Source: Uliginosibacterium sp036017065 (GTDB taxonomy: Bacteria > Pseudomonadota > Gammaproteobacteria > Burkholderiales > Rhodocyclaceae). Taken from it: a stretch of DNA of 64,000 bases. The notes beneath the pieces were generated by a model. That model was given only the letters and a program-made list of their open reading frames with translations, was not told where the DNA came from and made no database searches. A program made the position numbers and the translations under genes. Below, piece by piece: positions 52,776 to 62,117 of the stretch. The DNA lies in NCBI RefSeq assembly GCF_036017065.1, contig NZ_JAYXHR010000001.1:372001-436000 (forward strand), written 5' to 3'. Every line of letters begins with the position of its first letter. The stretch's first letter is position 1.

Positions 52776-53534
52776 ATGTACAACGCGGCCGGAACGCTCG
52801 ACAAAGACCAGTTGGTGACGCGGTATGCGCCACTGGTGAAGCGCATTGCCTACCATCTGATGGCCAAGCTGCCCGCCAGCGTGCAGGTCGAGGACATCAT
52901 CCAGAACGGCATGATGGGTCTGCTGGACGCCATCGGCCGCTATGAGGAAGGCCTGGGCGCGCAGTTCGAAACCTACGCAGTGCAGCGTATCCGCGGCGCC
53001 ATGCTCGACGGCCTGCGCGAGAACGACTGGCTGCCGCGCAGCCTGCGTCGCGAGATGCGACGCATCGAAACCGCGGTGCACAGCCTGGAGCAACTGCACG
53101 GCCGCCAGCCTACCGAGCGGGAACTGGCGGAGAGCCTGGGCATGAACCTGCCGGATTACCAGAAGATGCTGCAGGAGGCCCGCGGCTACCAGCTGGTCTA
53201 CTTCGAAGACTTCAGCGATGAGGAAGAGGACGATTTCCTCGAACGGCATATCGTCGGCGAAGCGGCCGATCCGCTGTCCCTGCTGGAAGACCATGATATG
53301 CGCACCGCACTGGTCAATGCCATCGAAGACCTGCCGGAGCGGGAGAAGATGGTGATGGGCCTGTACTACGAGGAAGACCTCAACCTGCGCGAGATCGGCG
53401 AAGTGCTCGGCGTCTCCGAGTCCCGCGTCTGCCAGTTGCATAGCCAGGCAATTGCGCGCCTGCGCTCGCGTATCTCCAATGCCCGTCCGAATGACGGCAA
53501 CAAGCGTGGCCGCAAGGCGGCCACCGCGAACTGA
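52776..53534 (+). CDS. fliA: FliA, flagellar sigma-28 factor
   Basis: Sigma factor for late flagellar and chemotaxis genes. The 252-residue product has region 2 (YAPLVKRIAYHLMAKLP, DIIQNGMMGLLDAIGRY, FETYAVQRIRGAMLDGLR), region 3 (RQPTERELAESLGM) and the region 4 helix-turn-helix (LREIGEVLGVSESRVCQLHSQA). I chose ATG 52776, with GAGAGAG upstream; ATG 52761 is the alternative. It should read the sigma-28-like promoter near 46.4 kb. Confidence 0.95.
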   Translation: MYNAAGTLDKDQLVTRYAPLVKRIAYHLMAKLPASVQVEDIIQNGMMGLLDAIGRYEEGLGAQFETYAVQRIRGAMLDGLRENDWLPRSLRREMRRIETAVHSLEQLHGRQPTERELAESLGMNLPDYQKMLQEARGYQLVYFEDFSDEEEDDFLERHIVGEAADPLSLLEDHDMRTALVNAIEDLPEREKMVMGLYYEEDLNLREIGEVLGVSESRVCQLHSQAIARLRSRISNARPNDGNKRGRKAATAN

Positions 53535-53564
53535 CGGCCCGTTCCGCGAGGGGAGAGCGCACGG

Positions 53565-54305
53565 GTGGATTTCATTTCGATAGCGGGTCTGTTGCTGGGC
53601 GTGCTGGCCATCCTGGTCGGCATGCTGCTGGAGGGCGGCCACCTTGGCTCGCTGATCCAGCCGACGGCATTCCTGATCGTCATTGGTGGCACGACCGGCG
53701 CCGTCATGCTGCAAAGCCCGTGGAAGACCTTCCGTACCGGCGTGCGCATGTCGAGCTGGGTCTTCAAGCCGCCGGCACAACCGCTGGCCACCCTCATTGC
53801 GGACATCGTCAGCTGGAGTGCCACCGCCCGCAAGGAAGGCTTGCTGGCGCTGGAAAACAAGATTCCCCGGATGAACGATCCGTTCCTGCAGAAAGGCCTG
53901 CAACTGCTGGTCGACGGCGTGGAGCCGGAGCGTCTGCGTGACGTGATGGAAGTCGAGATCGGCGCGTGGGAAAAGGAAATGAAATCCGCCGCGAAGATCT
54001 GGGAAGCGGCGGGTGGCTACTCTCCGACCATCGGCATCATCGGCGCCGTGATGGGCCTCATCCACGTGATGGAGAATCTTTCCGACCCCAGCAAGCTGGG
54101 AGCTGGCATCGCTGTCGCGTTCGTGGCGACCATCTATGGCGTGGGGGCCGCCAACCTGGTCTTCCTGCCGATGGCCAAGAAGCTGCAGTCGGTGATCGGC
54201 AGCCTGGTTGCACAGCGCGAGATGCTGGTCGATGGCCTGGTCGGCATCGGCCATGGCGACAATCCGCGCATCATCGAAGCACGGTTACAGGGCTATATCG
54301 TCTGA
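53565..54305 (+). CDS. motC: MotC-type flagellar stator proton channel subunit (MotA family)
   Basis: 246-residue MotA/PomA-family protein with four helices: LLLGVLAILVGMLLEGGHLG, PTAFLIVIGGTTGAVML, SPTIGIIGAVMGLIHVM and AVAFVATIYGVGAANLV, plus the cytoplasmic loop with ARKEGLLALE. The N-terminus MDFISIAGLLLG and short length are those of MotC, paired with MotD in Pseudomonas. No motB or motD follows; the next gene is a methyltransferase. GTG start at 53565, with GGGGAGAG upstream. Confidence 0.9.
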   Translation: MDFISIAGLLLGVLAILVGMLLEGGHLGSLIQPTAFLIVIGGTTGAVMLQSPWKTFRTGVRMSSWVFKPPAQPLATLIADIVSWSATARKEGLLALENKIPRMNDPFLQKGLQLLVDGVEPERLRDVMEVEIGAWEKEMKSAAKIWEAAGGYSPTIGIIGAVMGLIHVMENLSDPSKLGAGIAVAFVATIYGVGAANLVFLPMAKKLQSVIGSLVAQREMLVDGLVGIGHGDNPRIIEARLQGYIV

Positions 54306-54345
54306 GCGCTCCTCAGCGCATGCCGGGGCTTGCTATCCTCGCGGC

Positions 54346-55080
54346 ATGAACACCCCGATCAGCCCGGCGGATGCGGCCGCCTTCAACGATCCGCACGTTC
54401 CCGAAACAGCCTTTGGCAAGTGGTTCCTGCGCACGCCCACATGGACGGTGCATGTGCTGGAACGTGCGTTCAAGGATCTGGAACGCCTGATCCCCGACCG
54501 CAAACCGAGCTATGGTGTGGTTGCCGACGTCGGTTGTGGCTACGGCCGTTCGCTGGCCAAGCTGCACGAGCGTTTTGCGCCGAAGCGACTGATCGGCATG
54601 GACATCGACCCGGAGATGATCGAGGCCGCGGGTCGCGAAGTCGCGGCGGCCGGCGTCGACGCAGAGTTCGTGCGTTGCTCCAGCTCGCGCATCCTGCTGC
54701 CGGACGACTCGGTCGACGTGTTGTTCTGCCACCAGACTTTCCACCACCTGATCGATCAGGACGCCGCGATCCGCGAGTTCTTCCGCGTGCTGAAACCCGG
54801 TGGCATGCTGTTGTTCGCCGAGTCGACGAAGCGCTACATCCATTCCTGGATGATCCGCCTGCTGTTCCGTCATCCGATGGAGGTGCAGAAGACCGCGGAG
54901 GAATATCTGGCGATGGTGCGTCAGGCGGGCTTCGACGTGCCGGACGAGCGCGTGTCCTATCCCTTCCTGTGGTGGAGCAGGGAAGACCTGGGGATTCTCG
55001 AAAGGGTGTTCCGCATCCAGCCGCCGGCTAGGCGTGAAGAAACGCTGATCAACCTGGTGGCGATCAAACCGACGGCCTGA
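54346..55080 (+). CDS. Class I SAM-dependent methyltransferase
   Basis: 244 residues. Rossmann-like SAM site VADVGCGYGRS near residue 64, acidic strand LIGMDIDPEM, then SVDVLFCHQTFHHL and LKPGGMLLF. This is the UbiE/methyltransf_11 type; the substrate is unknown. It starts 40 nt after motC, separated enough that it may not be part of the flagellar operon, and ends before a strong terminator. Confidence 0.88.
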   Translation: MNTPISPADAAAFNDPHVPETAFGKWFLRTPTWTVHVLERAFKDLERLIPDRKPSYGVVADVGCGYGRSLAKLHERFAPKRLIGMDIDPEMIEAAGREVAAAGVDAEFVRCSSSRILLPDDSVDVLFCHQTFHHLIDQDAAIREFFRVLKPGGMLLFAESTKRYIHSWMIRLLFRHPMEVQKTAEEYLAMVRQAGFDVPDERVSYPFLWWSREDLGILERVFRIQPPARREETLINLVAIKPTA

Positions 55081-55109
55081 GCACCAGGACAACGAGGTTG
55101 CACAGAAAG

Positions 55110-55147
55110 AAAGAGAAACGCCGGGGAATTCCCGGCGTTTCTCTTTC
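55110..55147. terminator. Bidirectional terminator between methyltransferase gene and leuA
   Basis: 14-bp perfect stem (55112-55125 with 55131-55144) around GAATT, flanked by A-rich and T-rich sides. Convergent genes flank it. Confidence 0.9.
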
Positions 55148-55167
55148 CGTGTGGCACTGCTTGCTGG

Positions 55168-56850
55168 TTATTTCACCAAGGCCTGCTTCGCAGCTGCCGC
55201 CCGCACCGTCGCGCGGTTGCACGCCGAGATCAGTGCGCGCAACGAGGCTTCGACGATGCTGGTGGATGCGCCAGCACCGTAGACCGTGCTGGCGAAATGT
55301 TCGCCGGACAGCTCCACGAAGGCGATCGCGCGTGCGTCCGCACCGCGGCCCAGCGAGTGCTCCTCGAAACTGTGGATGCTGACGCCCTGGATGCCGAGCG
55401 CGGCCAGCGCTGCGTCCAGCGGGCCATTGCCTTCACCGCGAAGACGCCTGGGCGAACCGTCCTGCATGACATCCAGCTCGATGACATGACGCTCGCGCGA
55501 TTCATCCAGGTGGTGGGAGAGCAGGGTGATCGGCAGGTCGGCCTTGAGGTAGGTCTGCTCGAAGAGCTTCCACAGGTCCGCCGCCTCCATCTCGGCGCCA
55601 GTGGCGTCCATCTCGCGTTGCACTTCGCCGGAAAACTCCACCTGCATGCGGCGCGGCAGGGTGAGGCCATACACCGTTTCCAGCAGCCAGGCGATGCCGC
55701 CCTTGCCGGACTGGCTGTTCACCCGGATCACCGAGTCATACGTACGGCCGAGGTCGCTCGGATCGATGGGCAGATACGGGACCGCCCACACGCCGTCGGG
55801 ATCCTGGACGGCGAAGCCTTTCTTGATCGCATCCTGGTGGGAGCCGGAGAAGGCCGTGAATACCAGGTCCCCGACGTAGGGGTGACGCGGGTGGATGGGC
55901 AACTGCGTGCATTCCTCGACCACGCGCGCAACGTCGTTGATGCGCGAGAAATCGAGGCCAGGGTCCACACCCTGCGTGTACAGGTTGAGCGCGAGCGTCA
56001 CGAGGTCGACGTTGCCGGTGCGCTCGCCATTGCCGAACAGGCAGCCTTCGACGCGATCCGCGCCGGCCATCACGCCCAGCTCGGCAGCGGCCACCGCGGT
56101 GCCGCGGTCGTTGTGCGGGTGCACCGACACGATGGTCGCGTCGCGACGCGACAGATGGCGGCACATCCACTCGACCTGGTCGGCGAAGACATTCGGCGTG
56201 GCCGATTCAACGGTGGCCGGCAGGTTGAGGATCATCGGGCGATCCTTGGTGGGGGCCCACACTTCGGTGACGTGTTCCACGATGTCCAGTGCGAAATCGA
56301 GTTCGGTCGAGCTGAAGACCTCCGGGCTGTACTGGAACACCCATTCGGTCTCCGGGTGATCTTCCGCGAGCTGGCGGATGAGCTTCGCGGAATCCACGGC
56401 GATCTGGATGCAGCCAGCGCGATCGACGCCGAACACGGTCTTGCGGAAGACCGGGGCGGTCGCGTTGTAGACGTGCACGATGGCGCGGCGGGCGCCCTGC
56501 AGGCTTTCAAAGGTACGGCGGATGAGGTGCTCGCGCGCCTGGGTGAGTACCTCGACGGTGACGTCGGCCGGGATCAGCTTCTCTTCGATGAGCTTGCGCA
56601 CGAAATCGAAGTCGGTCTGCGAGGCAGACGGAAACGCGACTTCGACTTCCTTGATGCCGATCTTCGTGATCGTCTCGAACATCCGCGCCTTGCGCGGAAT
56701 GTCCATCGGCTCGAACAGGGCCTGGTTGCCATCGCGCAGGTCCGTGCTCATCCACACCGGCGGACGGGTGATGGTGCGCGAGGGCCACTGTCGATCGGGA
56801 ATGTCGATGGGCGGGAAGGCGTGGTACTTGGTGCTGGGATTCTTCAACAT
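55168..56850 (-). CDS. leuA: 2-isopropylmalate synthase, long LeuA form
   Basis: Condenses acetyl-CoA with 2-oxoisovalerate, the committed leucine step. The 560-residue protein has the TIM-barrel catalytic start STDLRDGNQAL with the metal-binding Asp, HPHNDRGTAVA, GCLFGNGERTGNVDL, and a C-terminal LeuA regulatory domain (from about 430) that normally binds leucine. Start ATG 56850 with GGAG 9 nt upstream. Two short ORFs precede it in a 472-bp leader region. Confidence 0.95.
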   Translation of the reverse strand: MLKNPSTKYHAFPPIDIPDRQWPSRTITRPPVWMSTDLRDGNQALFEPMDIPRKARMFETITKIGIKEVEVAFPSASQTDFDFVRKLIEEKLIPADVTVEVLTQAREHLIRRTFESLQGARRAIVHVYNATAPVFRKTVFGVDRAGCIQIAVDSAKLIRQLAEDHPETEWVFQYSPEVFSSTELDFALDIVEHVTEVWAPTKDRPMILNLPATVESATPNVFADQVEWMCRHLSRRDATIVSVHPHNDRGTAVAAAELGVMAGADRVEGCLFGNGERTGNVDLVTLALNLYTQGVDPGLDFSRINDVARVVEECTQLPIHPRHPYVGDLVFTAFSGSHQDAIKKGFAVQDPDGVWAVPYLPIDPSDLGRTYDSVIRVNSQSGKGGIAWLLETVYGLTLPRRMQVEFSGEVQREMDATGAEMEAADLWKLFEQTYLKADLPITLLSHHLDESRERHVIELDVMQDGSPRRLRGEGNGPLDAALAALGIQGVSIHSFEEHSLGRGADARAIAFVELSGEHFASTVYGAGASTSIVEASLRALISACNRATVRAAAAKQALVK

Positions 56851-56882
56851 GCTTGTGCTCCGGCGTATTCAGGTCGATTGCT

Positions 56883-56981
56883 TCAACGGGTGGCCTGAGA
56901 CAGGGCGGCGGGCGGCCACGTATTCACGGCCCGGCACCCGCGGCGCAGTCGTAGAAACAGTCTGTATGTCGAAGCGTGCAT
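56883..56981 (-). CDS. Short upstream ORF in the leuA leader (32 codons)
   Basis: ATG 56981 follows TTGGAG at a good distance. The product begins MHASTYRLFLRLRRGC, is Arg-rich and has no leucine run. Its stop is 32 nt before the leuA ATG, so ribosomes finishing here could influence leuA initiation. Codon content is not diagnostic; expression is inferred only from the ribosome site and position. Confidence 0.4.
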   Translation of the reverse strand: MHASTYRLFLRLRRGCRAVNTWPPAALSQATR

Positions 56982-57055
56982 GTGAAAACTCCAACGCCTA
57001 AAGCGTCGCGCCTTGCTGGGCAAGGTTCAGGAAAACGGAACGAGGGGGTTTGGGA

Positions 57056-57169
57056 TTAGCTGCGCTTGCGGCGCAGCAGCAGGCCCGGGCGCAGGGCACG
57101 CACGGTCAGCAGGAGGCTTAGCGAGAGGAGGGCGGCGGCGAGGGAACGAACCGCGATTTCGAAGCTCAT
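57056..57169 (-). CDS. Leucine-rich 37-residue ORF upstream of leuA (possible leader peptide)
   Basis: 37 residues, 11 of them Leu, with runs ALLSLSLLL and GLLLRRKRS. It lies 205 nt before leuA on the same strand, with a CCTTGC/GCAAGG hairpin (57011-57025) and further pairing downstream. It could be a leuL-type attenuation leader. Alternatively it is a small membrane protein: one helix (about 4-22) with a positive tail. No clear T-run terminator was found between it and leuA. Confidence 0.45.
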   Translation of the reverse strand: MSFEIAVRSLAAALLSLSLLLTVRALRPGLLLRRKRS

Positions 57170-57322
57170 AGACTGACGCTAACCGCTTTCGCAGAATGCT
57201 GTCAAGCCGCCGGTCGTAAATCTTTGCCTGCATTGAAGTTTCCCGTCCGCAACCCGATATCGCCTGGATGGGTGTTCGCGTAGAATCCGCTGCGCATGCC
57301 TGCCTGAAAGGAAGTCGCTTCA

Positions 57323-58492
57323 ATGTTTGCCGGTTTCATCGATCTGCCCTGGTGGGGATACGTTCTGGTCGCCCTCGGCCTGACCCATATCACCATCGCT
57401 TCCGTCACGATTTTCCTGCATCGCCATCAGGCTCATCGTTCGCTGGATCTCCATCCGCTCCCAAGCCACTTCTTCCGCCTGTGGCTGTGGCTGACCACTG
57501 GCATGATCACCAAGGAGTGGGCGTCGATCCATCGCAAGCACCATGCAAAGTGCGAAACCACCGAGGATCCACACAGCCCGCAAGTGCTCGGCATCCATCG
57601 CGTGCTGTGGGGTGGCGTCTTCCTGTACGTCAAGGAATCCTTCAACAAGGAAACCATGGAGCGCTACGGCCACGGCACACCGGACGACTGGATCGAACGG
57701 CACGTGTACACGCCCTTCAACAAGTGGGGCATCGCCGTGATGCTGGCCATCGACCTCGCATTGTTCGGCGTGACGGCAGGGCTGCTGATCTGGGTGGTGC
57801 AGATGCTGTGGATCCCGTTCTGGGCTGCTGGCGTCATCAACGGGGTTGGTCACTTCTGGGGCTATCGCAATTTCCAGAACAACGACGCATCCACCAACAT
57901 CGTGCCCTGGGGCATCCTGATCGGTGGCGAGGAACTGCATAACAACCACCACTCCTTCGCCACCTCGGCCAAGCTGTCCGCCAAGTGGTACGAGTTCGAC
58001 ATCGGCTGGATGTACATCCGCATCATGGAGATGCTCGGTCTGGCGACGGTGAAGAAGACCATCCCGATGCCGAAGTTCGGGGACGCCCGTCCGGTGGTCG
58101 ACCTGGATATGCTGCAAGCGGTGATCACCCATCGCTACGACGTGATGACGCGCTACATGCGTTCGCTCAAGCGCAGTTACGCCGAAGAACTGGTTCGCCT
58201 GCGCACTGCGCATGGTGATCGTTTCGACATCAAGAAACTGCGTGGCTGGCTGCACATGGACGAGTCCGACCTCGGGCAGGGCGAGCGCGCCAAGCTGCAG
58301 GAAGCGCTCGACATGAGTCCCGGCCTGGCGCGCCTGCACCAGATGCGCGGTGAACTGGCTGCCGTGTGGGCACGATCCACGGCGACCCGCGAGCAACTGG
58401 TGAAGCAATTGCAGGATTGGTGTGCGAACGCGGAAGCGAGCGGGCTGGCACCCTTGCGCGACTTCTCCCTGCGCCTGCGCTGCTACGCCTGA
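57323..58492 (+). CDS. Membrane fatty acid desaturase (acyl-CoA/delta-9 type)
   Basis: 389-residue diiron membrane enzyme that introduces a double bond into fatty acyl chains. The three histidine boxes are intact: HRHQAHRSL, HRKHHAKC and HNNHHSF. Four or so helices surround them. A C-terminal region of about 120 residues beyond the last box is longer than in minimal desaturases and lacks a known motif. GAAAGGAAG precedes the ATG. Family role: membrane fluidity adjustment. Confidence 0.92.
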   Translation: MFAGFIDLPWWGYVLVALGLTHITIASVTIFLHRHQAHRSLDLHPLPSHFFRLWLWLTTGMITKEWASIHRKHHAKCETTEDPHSPQVLGIHRVLWGGVFLYVKESFNKETMERYGHGTPDDWIERHVYTPFNKWGIAVMLAIDLALFGVTAGLLIWVVQMLWIPFWAAGVINGVGHFWGYRNFQNNDASTNIVPWGILIGGEELHNNHHSFATSAKLSAKWYEFDIGWMYIRIMEMLGLATVKKTIPMPKFGDARPVVDLDMLQAVITHRYDVMTRYMRSLKRSYAEELVRLRTAHGDRFDIKKLRGWLHMDESDLGQGERAKLQEALDMSPGLARLHQMRGELAAVWARSTATREQLVKQLQDWCANAEASGLAPLRDFSLRLRCYA

Positions 58493-58507
58493 CGACTTTC
58501 TCCGCTC

Positions 58508-58543
58508 AACAACAAAGGCCCGCAATGCGGGCCTTTGTTGTTT
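58508..58543. terminator. Bidirectional terminator between desaturase gene and ppsR
   Basis: 16-bp perfect stem (58508-58523 with 58527-58542), AAT loop, TTTGTTGTTT tail. The flanking genes converge. Confidence 0.93.
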
Positions 58544-58572
58544 CTGTGGGTGCGCTTTCTCGGTTCAGGCGC

Positions 58573-59421
58573 TCAGAAGCCGGTCTTGCTGATCCGCACT
58601 TCCTGCAGGATTTTGGCGGACAACTCCTCGATCGAGCGTGACGTGGAGTCCAGGAACGGAATGCCCTCGCGCTTCATCAGCTTCATCGCCGATTCCAGTT
58701 CGGCCCGGCAGTTGTCGATGCTCGCGTACTTGCTGTTCGGCCGGCGCTCCTGGCGGATTTGCGAGAGGCGTTCCGGAGTGATGACGAGGCCGAACAATTT
58801 GCCGCGATAGCGGTGGATCTCTCCCGGCAATCGGTTGCGCTCGAAGTCTTCCGGGATCAGGGGATAGTTGGCAGCCTTCACACCGAACTGCATGGCCAGG
58901 TACAGGCTCGTCGGCGTCTTGCCCGAGCGGGAAACGCCGACGAGGATGACCTCGGCTTCCTCGAGATTGTCTTCCGTGATGCCGTCGTCGTGTGCCAGCG
59001 TGAAGTTGATGGCTTCGATGCGCGCCTTGTAGTTCTGGCTGTCTGCAATGCCGTGCGAGCGGCCCACCGTGTGCGTGGACTTCATGCCCAGTTCGTTCTC
59101 GAGCGGGCCGATGAATTTCTCGAAGAGGTCGAGAAAGGTTGCCTGGTCGTCGGCCGATCGCAGCGCCCCGACGATGTCCGGCTGCACGAGGGTGCTGAAC
59201 ACGATGGGACGACAGCCGTCCCGGCGGGCGGCGTCGCGGATTTTCTGCACGCAATCCAGCGCGCGATCGACCGAGTCCACGAACGGCACCCGCACCTGCT
59301 TGAAATCACATTCCGGAAACTGCGCCAGCAGACTATGGCCGAGTGCTTCTGCGGTGATGCCCGTGCCGTCCGAGATGAAGAAGGCCGTGCGGCGCTTCGA
59401 TTGATTTCCGCTTTGCGACAT
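58573..59421 (-). CDS. ppsR: PEP synthase regulatory protein (DUF299 kinase/pyrophosphorylase)
   Basis: Bifunctional enzyme that inactivates PpsA by ADP-dependent threonine phosphorylation and reactivates it by phosphorolysis. The 282-residue product has FFISDGTGITAEALGHSL at the start and the P-loop GVSRSGKTPTSLYLA. ATG 59421 was chosen as family start; the 26-residue longer reading is into the divergent promoter. It is divergent from its target, ppsA. Confidence 0.95.
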   Translation of the reverse strand: MSQSGNQSKRRTAFFISDGTGITAEALGHSLLAQFPECDFKQVRVPFVDSVDRALDCVQKIRDAARRDGCRPIVFSTLVQPDIVGALRSADDQATFLDLFEKFIGPLENELGMKSTHTVGRSHGIADSQNYKARIEAINFTLAHDDGITEDNLEEAEVILVGVSRSGKTPTSLYLAMQFGVKAANYPLIPEDFERNRLPGEIHRYRGKLFGLVITPERLSQIRQERRPNSKYASIDNCRAELESAMKLMKREGIPFLDSTSRSIEELSAKILQEVRISKTGF

Positions 59422-59558
59422 AAGCACTATTCCCTTTTGCACAAAGTGCTTGCGGTTGTGGAGATTCCCGATCGGGTATGCTCTTATGCAGTGCAGCAAT
59501 TGCGGTCTCTAGAATGCGCCACCAGGTGGTATTTGACAATCTTGAGAGGGCTCGCCGA

Positions 59559-61928
59559 ATGTCTGCTTACGTAATTCCCTTCACCGCTTTGCGGATGACC
59601 GACGTCGAGGCGGTAGGCGGCAAGAACGCCTCGCTGGGCGAGATGATCAGCCAGCTTGCCGACGCGGGCGTCCGGGTTCCGGGAGGCTTCGCGACAACGG
59701 CTGACGCCTACCGGGATTTTCTCGCACACGAGGGCCTGTCGAACCGGATCCAGGCCGCACTGGACAAGCTGAACGTCGACGATGTGGAGGAGCTGGTACG
59801 CGTCGGCAAGGAAATCCGCGGCTGGATCGTGCAGACGCCTTTCCCGCCGCAGCTCGAAGCAGACATCCGCAAGTTTTACGACGAGCTGAGCGCGAGCGGG
59901 GAGGGGAGCTACGCGGTGCGTTCCTCCGCGACCGCCGAGGACTTGCCCGATGCTTCCTTCGCCGGGCAGCAGGAAACCTTCCTCAACATCCAGGGCTACG
60001 AAAACATCCTTCACGCCATGAAGGAGGTGTTTGCCTCGCTGTACAACGACCGCGCGATTGCTTACCGCGTGCACAAGGGGTTTGCGCATGCCGATGTGGC
60101 CTTGTCGGCGGGCGTGCAGCGCATGGTGCGGTCCGACCTCGGCAGCTCGGGGGTGATGTTCACCATCGACACCGAGTCGGGCTTCGACAAGGTGGTGTTC
60201 GTCACGGCGTCCTGGGGGCTGGGCGAGACGGTGGTGCAGGGCGCGGTGAATCCTGACGAGTTCTATGTGCACAAGCCGATGCTGGAGGCGGGCTTCCGTC
60301 CGCTGATCCGGCGTAGCCTGGGCTCCAAACTCATCAAGATGGTGTTCGCCGAGCAGAAGGAGGCCGGCAAGTCGACCCGCACCGTGGATGTGCCGGAGGC
60401 CGACCGCATCCGCTTCGCGTTGAGCGAGGCAGAAGTGCTGGAGCTGGCCCGCTACGCGATGATCATCGAACGCCACTATCAACGGCCGATGGATATCGAG
60501 TGGGGCAAGGATGGCCAGGACGGCAAGCTCTACATCCTGCAGGCACGGCCGGAGACGGTGAAATCGCGGCAGGCGCCGGGCGTGCAGGAAAAGTACCGTA
60601 TCAAGCACCACGGCCGGGTGCTGGTGTCGGGCCGCGCGATCGGCCAGAAAATCGGCGCGGGTCCGGTGCGCATCATCGAGGATGCTTCCGAGATGAACCG
60701 CGTGCAGGAAGGTGACGTGCTGGTCACCGACATGACCGACCCGAACTGGGAGCCGGTCATGAAGCGGGCATCCGCCATCGTGACCAACCGGGGCGGCCGG
60801 ACCTGTCACGCCGCGATCATTGCCCGTGAGCTGGGCATTCCCGCCATCGTGGGCTGTGGCGATGCCACCGACGTGCTGACCGAGGGCGAGTCGGTCACCG
60901 TCTCCTGCGCAGAGGGCGATACCGGTTACGTATACAGGGGGCGCCTGGAGTACGAGGTGACCACGACCGACATGGGCAATCTGCCCGAGATCCCGGTCAA
61001 GATCATGATGAACGTGGGTAATCCCGAGCTCGCGTTCGAGTTCGCGCAGATTCCCAATGGCGGTGTCGGCCTGGCGCGCCTGGAGTTCGTCATCAACAAC
61101 ATGATCGGCATTCACCCCAAGGCCGTGCTGGATGCCGATAGCGTGCCGTCGAGTCTGCGTGCGGAAATCTCCCGGCGGGCACGGGGATACGCAACGCCGC
61201 GGCAGTTCTTCATCGAGCGTCTGGCGGAAGGCGTGGCCACAATCGCTGCCGCGTTCTGGCCGCAGCCGGTCATCGTGCGACTGTCGGACTTCAAGTCCAA
61301 CGAATATCGCAAACTGCTGGGCGGCGATATCTACGAGCCCGAGGAAGAAAACCCGATGCTGGGCTTCCGTGGCGCATCGCGCTATGTGGCTCACAGTTTC
61401 CGCGATTGCTTCGAACTGGAGTGCATCGCGATGCGCCGGGTGCGCAACGACATGGGCCTGCGCAACGTGCAGTTGATGGTGCCCTTCGTGCGCAACCTGC
61501 AGGAAGCGAAGGAGGTCGTCGACCTGCTCGAAGCACATGACCTGAAACGCGGGCAGGACGACCTGAAGCTCATCATGATGTGCGAGATCCCGTCGAACGC
61601 CCTCCTGGCCGAGCAGTTCCTGGAGCATTTCGATGGCTTCTCCATCGGCTCCAATGACCTGACCCAGCTGACCCTCGGGTTGGACCGGGACTCGGGCCTG
61701 GTCGCCCATGCGTTCGACGAGCGGGACCCGGCGGTGAAGCAGCTGCTGTCGCTGGCGATCCGTACCGCCAACCGTCTGGACAAGTATGTCGGGATCTGCG
61801 GGCAAGGGCCGTCCGACCACGCAGACTTCGCCGAATGGTTGATGGACGAAGGCATCCAGACGATTTCGCTGAACCCCGACACGGTCGTCAATACCTGGCT
61901 GCAACTGGCGGCTCACGCCAAGCGCTGA
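59559..61928 (+). CDS. ppsA: Phosphoenolpyruvate synthase
   Basis: Makes PEP from pyruvate and ATP for gluconeogenesis. The 789-residue protein has the ATP-grasp N-domain (EAVGGKNASLGEM, YAVRSSATAEDLPDASFAG), the phosphohistidine domain with His417 in GGRTCHAAIIAREL, and the PEP/pyruvate-binding barrel (DGFSIGSNDLTQLTLGLDRD, CGQGPSDH). The 137-bp divergent gap to ppsR holds AAGCACT/AGTGCTT arms (59422-59451) and the palindrome CCCGATCGGG (59467-59476). Confidence 0.97.
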   Translation: MSAYVIPFTALRMTDVEAVGGKNASLGEMISQLADAGVRVPGGFATTADAYRDFLAHEGLSNRIQAALDKLNVDDVEELVRVGKEIRGWIVQTPFPPQLEADIRKFYDELSASGEGSYAVRSSATAEDLPDASFAGQQETFLNIQGYENILHAMKEVFASLYNDRAIAYRVHKGFAHADVALSAGVQRMVRSDLGSSGVMFTIDTESGFDKVVFVTASWGLGETVVQGAVNPDEFYVHKPMLEAGFRPLIRRSLGSKLIKMVFAEQKEAGKSTRTVDVPEADRIRFALSEAEVLELARYAMIIERHYQRPMDIEWGKDGQDGKLYILQARPETVKSRQAPGVQEKYRIKHHGRVLVSGRAIGQKIGAGPVRIIEDASEMNRVQEGDVLVTDMTDPNWEPVMKRASAIVTNRGGRTCHAAIIARELGIPAIVGCGDATDVLTEGESVTVSCAEGDTGYVYRGRLEYEVTTTDMGNLPEIPVKIMMNVGNPELAFEFAQIPNGGVGLARLEFVINNMIGIHPKAVLDADSVPSSLRAEISRRARGYATPRQFFIERLAEGVATIAAAFWPQPVIVRLSDFKSNEYRKLLGGDIYEPEEENPMLGFRGASRYVAHSFRDCFELECIAMRRVRNDMGLRNVQLMVPFVRNLQEAKEVVDLLEAHDLKRGQDDLKLIMMCEIPSNALLAEQFLEHFDGFSIGSNDLTQLTLGLDRDSGLVAHAFDERDPAVKQLLSLAIRTANRLDKYVGICGQGPSDHADFAEWLMDEGIQTISLNPDTVVNTWLQLAAHAKR

Positions 61929-61966
61929 CCTGCTTCCAACACCTGTTTTCGTACCACTTTTGATCT

Positions 61967-62007
61967 AGCCCCCCGTCCGTCAGTGCGCGGCGCGGGGGGC
62001 TTGTTGT
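61967..62007 (+). terminator. Terminator after ppsA
   Basis: AGCCCCCCG (61967-61975) pairs with CGGGGGGCT (61993-62001); the tail TTGTTGTCTT is weak. The 17-nt loop is long. Confidence 0.65.
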
Positions 62008-62117
62008 CTTGCATCCAAGAGGTGCTACCATCGGGCAGATTCTCGGTAATCCGTCACGGTTACCGCTACTGACACAGCGCAGGCAATTGCAAGCGCGTCC
62101 AACCAGGGAGGAGAGCG

